From Siphonodentalium dalli (Eukaryota; Mollusca; Scaphopoda; Gadilida; Siphonodentaliidae), in NCBI GenBank assembly GCA_032622095.1, contig CP136061.1, positions 63,059,127 through 63,123,126 of the forward strand: DNA of 64,000 nucleotides, read 5' to 3'. Of this stretch, positions 31,701-46,700 are shown piece by piece (the stretch's first letter is position 1; every line of letters starts with the position of its first letter). A program made the position numbers and the translations under genes. The notes under the pieces are model-generated. The model did not search any database. It saw nothing but the letters and a program-made list of their open reading frames with translations, and was not told where the DNA came from.

Positions 31701-34700
31701 ATAATATCATATGAGATCTGATGTGGTACATGTATGGATGCACCCATGAATGTTTATTAAAACAACAATCAAGACTCATTTGGATTTGATGTAGAATCAA
31801 AGGGTGGAAAGTGAAAACAATTCAACTAAGTGATCTAACACTTGTAAACACAATTCAGTTCCAATGTGGATATCATCGGTAAAAACAACAAATGCAACAA
31901 TAATATTGTGTTCTTGTAATCAAAACACTTAATTATCATATAGTATTATCTTGTTTTATTCTCAGAGGTAGGGGACAATTAAGACAGTGATATGTTGTAA
32001 TATGCACCAAGTCACCGACAACGTAACATAATCGTATCTTGGTGAAAGCTTATATATCGTTACACAACAAGGTATCGGGTTCACATTAAAGATAGCAATC
32101 GGGAAATATGGCCGATACCGATATAACACATAATGGCTGATACCGATACCTATTATTCTCTACTTGATAATGATTGAAATTGTCTGGGGTATTGTCTGGA
32201 GTTATGACTATATCTGGAGTTGTGACTATGGTTGCCAGGTGTTGTGACTATGGTTGCCAGGTGTTGTGACTATGGTTGCCAAGTATTTTGACTATGGTTG
32301 CCCAGTGTTCTGATTATGGTTACCAGGTTTTCTGACAATGTTTGACAGTTCTGCATCTTTTAGAGAACATTTCTTGATGCCAGATTGAATTTTTTTTTTT
32401 TTAAATAAACTTTATTGATGATATTCGGATATATTTGTTTACATGTTGTTGTGCATTACTTATAATAAAACATATGCCGTATAAAGTGTTATTACAATTA
32501 CAATAGTTCTTCCAATTGTTTCTCATTATGCATAGGCATATGAGTGATTTCGGAAATAATGTGACGTTACATTGAGACTGATCATTGAAGATCTGTAGGC
32601 TGCCTACAGATGATCATCTTTGAACATGTGTGAGGGTCATCAATTGTCATCTAGTAACGGTTTGAGTTCATCCCAGTGTTTCTTTAAAGATGCAAAATCT
32701 GAAATAATGCTCCCAACTTACTATTTCTTTGACTTTTGGGGTAACAAATATTTGATTCGAGTCGAGGAACCCACCCATCAAAGCTCAGAGTGATAAAATA
32801 TCGATTTTTGAAATCTCTATTATTTTTCACAACTGGTACTTTTTGGTGGGCTGGCAAAAAGTTGACGAGAAGACGATCTCGGACCAAATTGCGGATGAAG
32901 ATGGATAACTCTAAAATCAAGTGGCTTTGTGTGTTAGATATTTGACCATCCAGCCAAATTTCGTTGAACAAAATATTGATAAATAACAGGTTTTGGGCAA
33001 TTTTATACTAAAGCTGACTGTGGTTAGCATTATTTTTGGGCAATTAATTGATTCTGATAACTGAAGTGGCATTTCAAAACATTTTGTTGTTGTTGGAATC
33101 TGATGATATGGGGAACATCGAATCAGATTGAGTACATTTAAATGAAATTCTTATTGTGTGGAGAAGTAATTTACTGCCACTATTTCCATATCTTTATAAC
33201 ATTTGATGCACTCAATTTTTTATCCCTCGAAGAGTAGGATTATTATTCCTTAATAGTTAAACAAGAATAGATGTACTTATTGAATAAAAGACCATATACG
33301 TGACCCGCCATATCAAATCCAGTCGTAAGTCGGGATTTTTTTACCCTGTGCCAATGCATTCTCTTATATATGCGAGTCGACAATAGGTCGCCTCGCATAT
33401 ATAAGAGAATGCATTGGCCTAGCTAACAATTTTTTACAATTTTAATAATTTTTTCTTGTATTCTTTAACAATTTTATAATTTCACCCATACAGAGCCCCA
33501 GACAAACATGAGCAGACGACACTCTTCTATATGCTTCTATATATGTGTGGGGCTCCCTGCAGGGTAATGGATGTTTTTTATTTTATGTCCTAAAAATTGT
33601 AAGAAACCTTTATTTAAAAAAAATGATCAAAACTTGTTAGGCCAATGCATTCTCTTATATATGCGAGGCGACCTAAGGTCGACTCGCATATATAAGAGAA
33701 TGCATTGACACAGGGTAAAAAAATCCCGACTTAAGACTGGATTTGATATGGCGGGTCACATATGTTATAGCATATTTTGGAAAGTTATGCATACATCAGG
33801 TGAGCTAAAAAGGTACAATTTTGAAGGGAACTTCAATGGGCATTATCTTTGTTGTTCACTTGGAGATGCTTAGGATTTGCATTGATGTAAAATTATTCAT
33901 ATCACTTACCAGGGTTTGGACCATCATTGGCCGATTGTCACGGAGTTTGAGTATAAGAGCAAACAAATCAACGCTGTCTGAGATACTCCTCTGTTCAATA
34001 TACTGCATCATATACTCAACACAGATGAATGTTCCTGTCCGGCCAACACCCGCACTGAAAACAGAAAGAAACTTTATTTTACTTGGTAACTGTCATTTCA
34101 TCCAGCTATTTCAAATACATAAGTAAAAATTTCTGGCGATTCTGAAAATGACGGTTATTTACTTTAAACATATTTTATTTCTAATATAATTATGAGCCCA
34201 TCTCCAGTATACATGGAGAAACTTCTATTCATTATATATGCTGGGCTGGTATGGGCAAATTACCCACAGCAAAAATGAATGGAATGAGTTTAACTAACAG
34301 GAATAATTTGAAAATAGTCGCCACAATACAAAAGTGCATTTCAAATATTGAAATTGGGCCTATTTCAATTTGATAGTGTTGATGAAGTCATGACATAGAC
34401 AAATGTATAAAATTATTGATCGAAAACTGAACCAGATTTTGCTTTGTGTTTTCGCAAAGTTAATGTGAGTGAAACCGGTATACCTATATGAAGATGAGAT
34501 GAATCAGGGACAGGCCTAGAGGGCGACTTGGGATATCTCTTCTCCCTAAAATGTGCCACTTCTCCCTAATTTTGTTCTAGGGAGAAGTGACTTCTCTCTC
34601 ACATACAAGACTATGGATATGTCCCTAAAGCATATTTAAACTGTATTCTGATTATAATTGTGTCCTTACTCATAATAATTTTATACATTGGATATTCAGG

Positions 34701-37700
34701 GCCTGACCCAGGCCATTTTCCGAGCCGGCACACTGGGTTTGGGGACATATAGTTTAGGCGCCCAAACTAATAGAACATAGCACACAATACATAGAAACAA
34801 TTGCATTTGAATGAAAAGTGTAACTCTCCAGAACAGTCTCGATTATTAATTACACCAAGACATAATATATCATTTTTATAAGTATAATTAATTTACCCTT
34901 AAAGAAAGCCCGAACACTGAACTATATGGATATACCAACAAATAACAACATAACACTCTTATTGGAAAATTTTTGCCACAACAAGTTATACAGGTAAAAT
35001 CAATATTAATGTTGACTTAATTAAACAAGTCCTTAAAATAGTCACACCTTTGCTTCGGCGTTTGTGTCTCGATCGACGATGACATAACTACATGACGTTG
35101 CTTTTAACTATGCCGTGAATTGGATTGCGAATTCAGTCCATTAGTCCAAGTGCCTAATCCAGGCCTCCTCCTTAACTAGGTGCAACTGAAGTCCACTATA
35201 TGGATATATATGGCAAGTAATAACATTAGCACAAAATTAGGAGACTTAATTCACATTATAGGTTCCACAATAATTCAATAGATGTACCTCAAAGTAACCT
35301 AGGTGTGTCTTTAGTCATGATGGCCATCTACGACCAATTTATCAGACACTACCGAATAGGTTACCCAATTATTTTATATCAGATTTTTGAAAATGGGGAA
35401 CAATTCTCAAACAAATGTGTCTATGAAATGGAACATTCCATGGATTCAAGCCAATAATTGTAAAGTGTAGACTACAAATAAAGCTAGTATTTGTATCAAA
35501 TAAATAAATTTAGAGATGAGAAACTCAGAAAGATATATATAGTCCCTTAGATAGAACCGTCGGTCACAAGGAGGAAGATTAAACTGAGACATAACAATCA
35601 AGTACAGCCTGTAATACACTCAGAGCATTCACGCATGGCTACACCGTGCAGGTACAGAATACACAGAGCATTCACGCATGGCTACACCGTGCAGGTACAG
35701 AAAACACAGAGCATTCACACATGGCTACACCGTGCAGGTACAGAGTACACTGAGAGCATTCATGCATGGCTACACCATGCAGGTACAGAATACACTGAGA
35801 GCATTCACGCATGGCTACACCGTGCAGGTACAGAATACACAGAGCATTCACACATGGCTACACCGTGCAGGTACAGAGTACACTGAGAGCATTCATGCAT
35901 GGCTACACCATGCAGGTACAGAATACACTGAGAGCATTCACGCATGGCTACACCGTGCAGGTACAGAATACACTGAGCATTCACACATGGCTACACCGTG
36001 CAGGTACAGAGTACACTGAGAGCATTCACGCATGGCTACACCGTGCAGGTACAGAGTACACTGAGAGCATTCACGCATGGCTAGACCATGCAGGTACAGA
36101 GTACACTGAGAGCATTCACGCATGGCTACACCGTGCAGGTACAGAGTACACAGAGCATTCACGCATGGCTACACCGTGCAGGTACAGAATACACTGAGAG
36201 CATTCACGCATGGCTACACCGTGCAGGTACAGAATACACTGAGAGCATTCACGCATGGCTACGCCGTGCAGGTACAGAATACACTGAGAGCATTCACGCA
36301 TGGCTACACCGTGCAGGTACAGAATACACTGAGAGCATTCACGCATGGCTACACCGTGCAGGTACAGAGTGGTAGGTGACAAAGAAGTTAACCCATTTCC
36401 TCTTGTTGTTTAAAAAAAAGATATATATCCATATAGTTCAGTGGAGGAAAAAAGATGAGTAACTCTATTTTACTGTTGACTGCGTATTGCAGTAAAATGG
36501 TACAAGAAATGGGTCGTTTCCTGTCATTGTTCATGTCGCCATTGATGCAGAACAAACTCATTTCTTTGTAATCAACAATGCCCATGAATGCAACAACTGA
36601 TGCCATGACCGAAATTGAGTACCGGCAATAAAATAACATTGTGTAACTATATCCATTTAGAGTCCGTTTAGTAAAGAAAGGGACAATCAGTTTACCTGCA
36701 GTGTACCAGGAGAGGTCCCATATCTTCTTCAGTGATGTGCTGTCGGACTGTTTCTATGAAGCCAATCAAAACATCTGGCTCAAGGTTAGCCTGGAAGTCC
36801 TCCCAGCTTGCATAATGGAAGTGTTTGATTGTCCTCTCCTTATTGTCGGCCTGTTGAGATATCGGAACATAGTAATGTTTATTTTTCTAACACTTAATTT
36901 TCAAAAGAATTTTTTTGTGAAAAAAAATGTATTTGTTTGGGTATTAATACTAATTATATATAGTGAGACCACCCGGTCACAGTGTCCCCCGAAATGTGGC
37001 TTCATTTGAGGCGGAGGCTTTTTAGGAAAAAACAACAAGGACCATAACTCCGGTAAAAATTGGCGGATGGAACCCAAATTTGAACTTGACCTGTATTTTC
37101 ATGTGGGTAATCCACATATGAAATTTAACAAAAACTAAAGTTATCATCTGGAAATCATCCGGGACGGACACCCTGATTTCTATTGTCCCCTGAAATTTTT
37201 TTTCGGGGGAAAAATACCAATTTCACTGAGATAATTCAATATCTGGTAGATAATACTGCTATTTTTTTAACATAAAATATCCCAATCCCAAACATTGCCA
37301 ATATTATAGTTATAAGCATGTGGTCACCTGACTATCAGCTGATCAGCGCGGTCATCTGACTATATCATCTGGTAAATATCACATGTTTAGCTAATCAATG
37401 ACAGTGGTGGATGGAGCTTAAGTAAATTAAACATTAGCTTATGTTACTAAATTCACAATACCATGACACATACCAATTAACAGAGTAGCTATATGCTACA
37501 ATATTTTAACTATTTTGAAAGGAATCCACTTCACATGAAAAGTTTGATTTCTCTCTGCGGACCGCTTGCTAAAATATCTCCAGTCCAGATATCACATAAA
37601 CAAATATCACTGGGAAAAGAATTAACTCTAATACACAAGACTTTTGAAACTACAATATTTATTTGGCAATGTGACATAATAGTAGTTTTTTTCTTCTAAA

Positions 37701-40700
37701 TTGTAGGGCAGAGCATTGTTTTTTCCTTTTTTTTTTGACAGCACATATTGACTTTCAAGAGAGAATGTTTTTTATTTTTGTCAGCTTAGAAAAAATTCCA
37801 ATAATCGCTTCTTATAAAGAGCATCCATGCTTCCTTCACCAAAAGCAGTCAACAATAAAGAGAATTTTCAATTATGGATGTTGAGGTATTACATACTGTT
37901 TGATTCTTTGTGGTTTGTGGATTTGATTATAAAGATTATCCACACTTCCAAAAGACAATAAGGAGCGTTCTTTATGAAATTATTGGTCGTTTTCGAGGTA
38001 TTACACAATGGTTGATTTTGTACACTTCTCCCTAATAACCAAACAGGCAGACGTGACTTCTCCCAATTTGAAGTCTACATGGTTCCAGAAAACTTGAATA
38101 AAGAGAAGTGAACTAGTACTTGAATAAAGAGAAGTGAACTAGTACTTGAATAAAGAGAAGTGAACTAGTACTTGAATAAAGAGAAGTGAACTAGTACTTG
38201 AATAAAGGGAAGTGAACTAGTACTTGAATAAAGGGAAGTGAACTAGTACTTGAATAAAGAGAAGTGAACTAGTACTTGAATAAAGGGAAGTGAACTAGTA
38301 CTTGAATAAAGGGAATTGAACTAGTACTTGAATAAAGGGAAGTGAACTAGTACTTGAATAAAGAGAAGTGAACTAGTACTTGAATAAAGAGAAGTGAACT
38401 AGTACTTGAATAAAGGGAAGTGAACTAGTACTTGAATAAAGGGAAGTGAACTAGTACTTGAATAAAGAGAAGTGAACTAGTACTTGAATAAAGGGAAGTG
38501 AACTAGTACTTGAATAAAGGGAAGTGAACTAGTACTTGAATAAAGGGAAGTGAACTAGTACTTGAATAAAGGGAAGTGAACTAGTACTTGAATAAAGGGA
38601 AGTGAACTAGTACTTGAATAAAGAGAAGTGAACTAGTACTTGAATAAAGGGAAGTGAACTAGTACTTGAATAAAGGGAAGTGAACTAGTACTTGAATAAA
38701 GGGAAGTGAACTAGTACTTGAATAAAGGGAAGTGAACTTGTACTTGAATAAAGGGAAGTGAACTAGTACTTGAATAAAGAGAAGTGAACTAGTACTTGAA
38801 TAAAGGGAAGTGAACTAGTACTTGAATAAAGAGAAGTGAACTAGTACTTGAATAAAGGGAAGTGAACTAGTACTTGAATAAAGGGAAGTGAACTAGTACT
38901 TGAATAAAGGGAAGTGAACTAGTACTTGAATAAAGGGAAGTGAACTAGTACTTGAATAAAGGGAAGTGAACTAGTACTTGAATAAAGGGAAGTGAACTAG
39001 TACTTGATTAAGAGAAGTGAACTAGTACTTGAATCAAGAGAAGTGAACTAGTACTTGAATAAAGGGAAGTGAACTAGTACTTGAATAAAGGGAAGTGAAC
39101 TAGTACTTGAATAAAGGGAAGTGAACTAGTACTTGAATAAAGAGAAGTGAACTAGTACTTGAATAAAGGGAAGTGAACTAGTACTTGAATAAAGAGAAGT
39201 GAACTAGTACTTGAATAAAGGGAAGTGAACTAGTACTTGAATAAAGGGAAGTGAACTAGTACTTGAATAAAGGGAAGTGAACTAGTACTTGAATAAAGAG
39301 AAGTGAACTAGTACTTGAATAAAGGGAAGTGAACTAGTACTTGAATAAAGAGAAGTGAACTAGTACTTGAATAAAGGGAAGTGAACTAGTACTTGAATAA
39401 AGGGAAGTGAACTAGTACTTGAATACAGGGAAGTGAACTAGTACTTGAATAAAGGGAAGTGAACTAGTACTTGAATAAAGGGAAGTGAACTAGTACTTGA
39501 ATAAAGAGAAGTGAACTAGTACTTGAATAAAGGGAAGTGAACTAGTACTTGAATAAAGGGAAGTGAACTAGTACTTGAATAAAGGGAAGTGAACTAGTAC
39601 TTGAATAAAGGGAAGTGAACTAGTACTTGAATAAAGGGAAGTGAACTAGTACTTGAATAAAGAGAAGTGAACTAGTACTTGAATAAAGGGAAGTGAACTA
39701 GTACTTGAATAAAGAGAAGTGAACTAGTACTTGAATAAAGGGAAGTGAACTAGTACTTGAATAAAGGGAAGTGAACTAGTACTTGAATAAAGGGAAGTGA
39801 ACTAGTACTTGAATAAAGGGAAGTGAACTAGTACTTGAATAAAGGGAAGTGAACTAGTACTTGAATAAAGGGAAGTGAACTAGTACTTGAATGTAACAAC
39901 TCATCATCTCAATAAACTACTTGTGACATTAACCATTACGAATTAACAAATAATTGACTCCTTAACCACAGCAGAATTATGGGTAACTTTTCAGGATTTA
40001 GACGAAAATATGGCTTTCCGATGAATGGCAACAAGCCAAATTTCTGACTAAATCCTGAAAAGTTACCCATCCATGTTCATTTGGAACACAGGAGTAAGGT
40101 TGGATCATTATCTATAATAAATTGATATTACTCACACTGCTCTTTATTCGAGTTTGCTGGGGAGGTAGGAAATAAAATAAATTATTAATTAGCTATAGGT
40201 TACTGGCCGTAATAAGTAGAACGCTGCCCGCTTCATAAGTAACGAAAGTCGGCCAATAAGTGAAAACAGTCGGCCAATAAGTAGAAAGGCCGCCAATAAA
40301 TAAACGGTAACGTAAATGACGTCATACGTATTTATCTTGATCGACAAAGAATACTGAGTCGACGGAAGATAAATTAGTTGCTTTTGGATGGACTGTCACT
40401 GATTTTGGGAGTAAATATTCCTGAATGAACCTGGATGAACTACATGTATCCATATAAATATCATTCCCAGTCGAAACAGACAGAACTGTAAAATCGCTGC
40501 ATGTTCTTCACAAAGTTCACAAGAATAAAAATTGCTGGAATAATTGTTAATTTATTAATGCACACAATGGTATATATCTATGTTAATATATTCATCCTGT
40601 GAAACAATAATTGCCAATGTTGCTAATTAATAAAATAGGTATTACTTACACTGCTGGGGAGGTAGGAAATTAAATAAAACAAATGTGCAGACCCACAGGT

Positions 40701-43700
40701 ATTATTTATAAATGTTACTCAAGGAGTATCAATATGAATAATTGTCACCAAGGGTTCCAAAAGTACAAAGATATAATCTTGTTATCAGTCCATGGCTCTC
40801 AGAACACTAAGATCTTCATCAAAGTCAACTTGTGAAAATAAAATTATGTAGGATAACTGAGAGACTATGTAAATAAATTGTACTCTTATATTATAGTTAT
40901 AATCTAATTTTGGAATTCAAAATATGCAAAGTTAACGAGGATTGGTTAAATCACTGACTCATGCTGTCTGTAAATCACTGATGCCCGTTCTTTTGACACA
41001 TACTGTCTGTAAATCACTGACTCATGCTGTCTGTAAATCACTGACTCTCGTTCTTTTACACATGCTGTCTGTAGTGGATTTTACAAACTTACATTTTTTA
41101 TCGTAAGCAAACCTAGTTTGAATGTTGAACATTCATCTCTTTTGACCAGCTCCACACTGTACGGTCCATATTCCTTTGGTTCATTCAAATTCTGTGGAAA
41201 GTACTCCTCACACTTATCCTGTAAAATTAAATTCTTGATGAGCTTGTTCTTATGGATTATTAATGCAGGTTTGTTCTGAGCATTCTTTTGTAATGCCAAT
41301 ATCACAACAAACAGACACAATAAAGAATTGTCTGGCCCGTGGTCCGCGAGCATTTTCAACTATTTTGATGACAGTTGTATTTGAAAAACAAGAGTTGTGA
41401 CTGTCCCAATAGAACAATACCACCATCACACACGTGGTCAAGTGGTTCTGCAAATGTGCTATGATGCGGTTGGGTCCTGCTGAATTGCTATGATGCTGTT
41501 AGGACAAACTAATGCTGTTAAGAAAAGTACTGTTATTTTTTATAAAGTTGTCATTTTTGTGGTTTTCGTATAATCTGAGCATATCAAGAAAAAGCCATTA
41601 TTTGTATCTAATATTCGAGAAACATATATTTTGCGAACTAGTACTAATTGTATTAGTTGTTGAAAATCGACTCAATTTGGCTATTCATGTCGTTTTATAA
41701 ACACCAGCATAGCCATTATTCAATTTTTCAAAAATATATATGTTCTTGAATGTTTCATACAGACACTGGCTTTTTCTCAAATCCCTTGGATTAGCCAAAC
41801 ACCACAAAAATGACAACTTAAGAAAAAATAACGGTACTTTTTCTTAACTGCTGTTAAGAAAAAGTACCGTTATTTTTAAAAAAGTACCGTTAGTTTAAAA
41901 TTGCCCTAACAGCATCATAGCAATTCAGTAGGACCCACCAGCATCATAGCACATTTGCAGGACCACTTGACCATGGGTGCATCAGTGCACATGGGCTACA
42001 AAAAAGATAGCCATCTTAAAAGGCGATTCAATAATGGTGATAACTCAACTAAAAAACGGCCAACCAAACTCAAAATCACATGAGCACAGACGGCTATGGT
42101 AGTAAATTTATGTGCCAAGTTTCATAGAAATTTATTAGGAAGCAATCAAGTTTAAGCTTGCACAAAATTATGTTTGCTGCTAAACATTTCTAAGTCGAAA
42201 AGGGGGATAACCATGGGTTAACTATAGCCAAATAGCTCGGATGGATGGTATAACAAGAGGTTGCCCCATGGGTACTGGGATTACACCCATGGTGGAAAAT
42301 GAAACAGAGAATATCTCTAAAAGAGGAAATGTGAATATTACAATCATGTTACTGAAATCCCTTGTGATGGTGAACATCCATACCAAGTTTCATTGAGATC
42401 CTGTGACCCATGGCTAAGATACTCCGGCGAATGGGCAAAAACTATTAACCCTTTACCCAACAAAGCGGCCAAAAACACGCCCAAATAAAGCTTCAACACC
42501 CTAAAATATCTTCGGTCTGTCTCAATAACACCATACAAATATGGATATCATTGGAACCGGTTCATTGACCACATTGTGATGGTTACAGTTATGCCCTGTG
42601 CCAATGCATTCTCTTATATATGCAAGTCGACCATAGGTCGCCTCGCATATATAAGAGAATGCATTGGCCTAAAAAATTCTTTTAACAATTTTATAATTTT
42701 TTCTTACATTTTTTATAATATTTTTCTACATTCTTTGACAATTTTATCATTTTTAATATGTGTTAAGCCAATGCATTCTCTTATATATGCGAGGCGACCT
42801 ATGGTCGACTCGCATATATAAGAGAATGCATTGGCACAGGGCCGTTCTGTTGGGTAAAGGGTTAACTCCAGATAAATAAAAAAAGATGACTTGACTCTAG
42901 GATGGAAAATGCACATGTCATATGGCCCTCCTTTGAAAGCACTCCCTGTGGTGAACCTCCATATCAAATTTCATTGAGATCTTGTAAGCCACGGAAATAT
43001 CAGCATCGCCAGACATAACATTACTATTTCCAGATAAACAAATATGGGTAACTCTAGAATGGAAAGTGCAAAAAGTCATTAGGAGCTCATTTGAAGCAGT
43101 CCTGACATTTCCAAATTTCAATCAGTTCTGATAACCCATGGCTGAGATATATGCTGGATGGACAGACGACAATGGTGTTGTCAACTTTTAAAAAAATGGT
43201 TTGAGCGGGAGGGCATACAAACATATGATAAATATCTGGTATAACACATAATCAGATTGTCATAAACAATGGTTGTGGCAGAATATCTTTCGAATGGTGT
43301 TCTTGATTCAGACATATTATTTTATAGCTCAAAATTTATCAAAAAGAAGTCCTATATATAAATATGGAAAAAACATACTCTGATTCCTTCTTTGAAGTTA
43401 GTCAACATAACCATTATGGAGACGTTCTGCTCCCAAATCATCTGCCATGTATCGTCAATAGTATGCGGCTTTGGTCCCTGGCAAGCTATGAATTCTTTTC
43501 GAGAGTTATAACCCTGAGAAAGAGAGAAAATATTTCGTAGTAACAGTACTGAATTTTAGGCCACAGAATGATTAACAGGTTTGTGTTGCATATTAGAAAA
43601 AATTAGGGTCAGTTGTGTTAACTTTGAATCATGTATATAACTTTAACTTCCTGGTTGAAGAGTTCTCGTTCGTTCCGGAAGTGATGTCAGAGCGTAATAA

Positions 43701-46700
43701 TGTTGGACAATAAGGAAGTCTTTTAGTGGTGATGGTGTTTGTAATTGTATGAACTGAAGAAAGGAAAGGCGACCAGGGACAGTGCTGGCAGGATGTTGGG
43801 CAAGGAGGAGATACACCTCAGGTGAGATTTGCTATTTTTCAAGTTGGTAGGCCTGAACTATTATTTCATAACTGTTTTTTTTATTTTGACATTTTTATGG
43901 CCAACAGTAATGCTCTGATTAATCAACTTTTTAACCACAGCAGAATTATGGGTAACTTTTCAGGATTTAGGCGGAAATATGTCTTTCCAATGAATGCAAC
44001 AAGCCATATTTCCGACTAAATCCTGAAAAATTACCCATAATTCTGCTGTGGTTAAGAAGTCGATTAATTAGAGCATTACTGTATTTGCAAGATTTTTTTT
44101 AACATTAATTATCATTTTCTTTGCATAAACTGTAATAAACACAATGCTTTGACAGATAACAACCCCTTCTGAGACATTGAACATTATTCTTTGTAAAAAA
44201 AACTTTAGGGTATGTAGAGAAACCAAACACAATTTTTTTTTACTTTGACCTTATGAAGTATCGTAAAAATAAAGAGTCTTCTGAACATTTCCTGAGGGAG
44301 CAATAAGTATTTAGTATAGAAAGTGTTAAATTAAATACACTCATGTACACAATTAACCACTTATAATAACCTGAAAATTATAACAACAAGAGGTATGCTG
44401 TCGCGTGGCATTTGCCCCCGACCGTAGCAATTTGGATTAAGCATGGACGAAACTGCGGATATCCGAGGAGGTCTATATGACCATTCCAAAAGAAGTTCGT
44501 ACAGAAATGTTGACTAAAAACCACAAAACAAGCGATCTGGAAACCCAAAAACAAGCGAAAATTCAAATTTTCTAAGTTGAAAAAAGGGCCATAACTCTGG
44601 CAAAAATCATCAGATCATACCCAAATTCGCACTTGACATGTATTTTCATATAACTGATCCACAAAAATACGGGATTTGCAATCGTACCACCAAAGCTCAC
44701 CCAATCATCTGGAAACAAAAAAAACAAGAGAAAAATTGAATTTTCTAAGTAAATAATGGGCCATAACTCTAAAAATGGGTGGACGAAACCCGCGCTATGC
44801 ATGTAGCTGTTCCCCCATGCTGTTCTATCACCATACCAAATATCAGCTAAATCTGCCCAGCGGTTGCTGAACAATAATGCATAATGTTAGTACGGACGAA
44901 CAAAATTGAATTTTCTATGTAAAAAAAGGGCCATAACTCTGGTGAAAATGGGTGGACGAAACCCGCGCTATGCATGTAGCTGTTCCCCCATGCTGCTCTA
45001 TCACCATACCAAATATCAGCTAAATCTGCCCAGCGGTTGCTGAACAATAATGCAAAATGTTTGTACGGACGGACGGACGGAGACGTCGACTATATACCCG
45101 CCGACTTCAAGTCGGGGGCATAATAAAAGGTCAGCCGACCACAGTGTCCCCCGACAACATGGCAAGTCGATGCCGCTTTGTTGAAGAAATTATAAAAAAT
45201 GTTGAACTTTTCTAAGTCGAAAAGGGTCAACAAATAATTTTTCCATCATCTATATACATGCTGCACATCTTCAATATATAGGCAACAAAAATATTCTGAA
45301 GTTTCAAATCTCAAGGATGAAAACCGTAGGAGTTGATTACACCATGAAGGTACCCTCATACTGAAAATTATAAAAAAGGTTGAAATCTTCAATATATGGG
45401 CAACAATATTCTGAAGTTTCATATCTCTGGAATGAAATCTGTAGAATGAGATGATTACACTGTGAAGGTACTCAAAAGTGTGACAGACGGATCGACGGAC
45501 GAATGGACAAACGGAGGGACAGAGTCCGTTTCTATAGTCCCCCAAAAATTTATTTTTCGGGGGACAAAAATGAGTAAGAGGCTTAAGTCATTTACGCATT
45601 TTCATTATAACTACCGTGTTGTTTTACATCATTCATAGAGTACATCAGCATATTTTTCAGTATTCTCTGACTCAAATTCATTCATTTGTTGCATATTTTC
45701 TGTTGAATAGAGTAGTGTTGAAATGATTAGTTGACTAATCAAGGTCAGCTAGAATTTTGCAGATAATTGATTAGCAATCTCCTAGTCGACTGATCACCAT
45801 ACTTCCCAGAAAAGTATAGATAAACATTTCATTGGTAGCAATATGACGCATGCAGTATACTTCCATAAAGCACAAAAAATTGCGATGGAACCCAAAATAC
45901 GACTGCCTGGTTACGGTTACTGTATTATAAAAACATGTTTCTGATCTAAATATTCAGTCGTCATGCGAGGGATAGCAACCTGTTATAGTATGTTATTCAC
46001 CAGAATACCAGAAACGGGACCCTTTTGATGTCTCATCGATTGGAACAATCATTGTTCGGCTAAGTCGCAACAACAGATTTACTGTACACATTCCCGTATT
46101 CAAAATGCGGCACCTTTGATCCGACGTTGCAATAGATTTGTTGTTTTGACGATGCGGTGACTCATACAAGATCAAACCAATTTCGACGTGACCAGATGTT
46201 CACTTTACTCCTGACTGGGTGCTGGTATAATTATGTTTATATTGTGCTGGATTATGCCAATATATCAGTCATTGACTCATTTTCATACATCCACGCACCC
46301 CTAAAGTAGACCAACGGTTGCATGGTATAGCGGAATAGCTTGCTGAACATCACCTAAAATGTTACAGTTGTGATATTATCGTGCGAAAAATAGACTGTGC
46401 AGCATGCACAGGAAGTTAGAAAGCTTGTTGCATCCAGCTGTTTCGAAGTCTCTCTATATGACCGTCACTTTGTTGGGATCGCACACAAACATAACTTCAA
46501 AACTGAAGTTTACCCCAATATTATATGATATGAGTGATGTTCATGATACTTACCTGTCAACATCGATAAATATAATGATAATTATGCATGTTTTAATAAA
46601 TTTATGATGACAAACAGCTGTAAAATGGGCAGATCATCGATGTCTAAGAAGATACTTTGATAATCCTGAGCGGGGTTTTTGATCATTCTATATATATATA

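Noticed and set aside
35635-36379. Open frames of 70-128 residues on both strands with repeats like HAWLHRAGTEYTESI
   Set aside because: They arise because the 43/45-bp minisatellite unit lacks stops in most frames. Both strands and several frames are open at once, and the region is a PTP intron.
38092-39892. Possible centromeric satellite
   Set aside because: The 26-bp array is only 1.8 kb and lies between two exons of a gene, so it is an intronic minisatellite.
40130-40680. Repeated CTTACACTGCTGGGGAGGTAGG as a possible duplicated exon
   Set aside because: The two copies (about 40134 and 40645) give no shared open frame fitting the phosphatase, and exon 5 to exon 6 already join in phase 0 without it.
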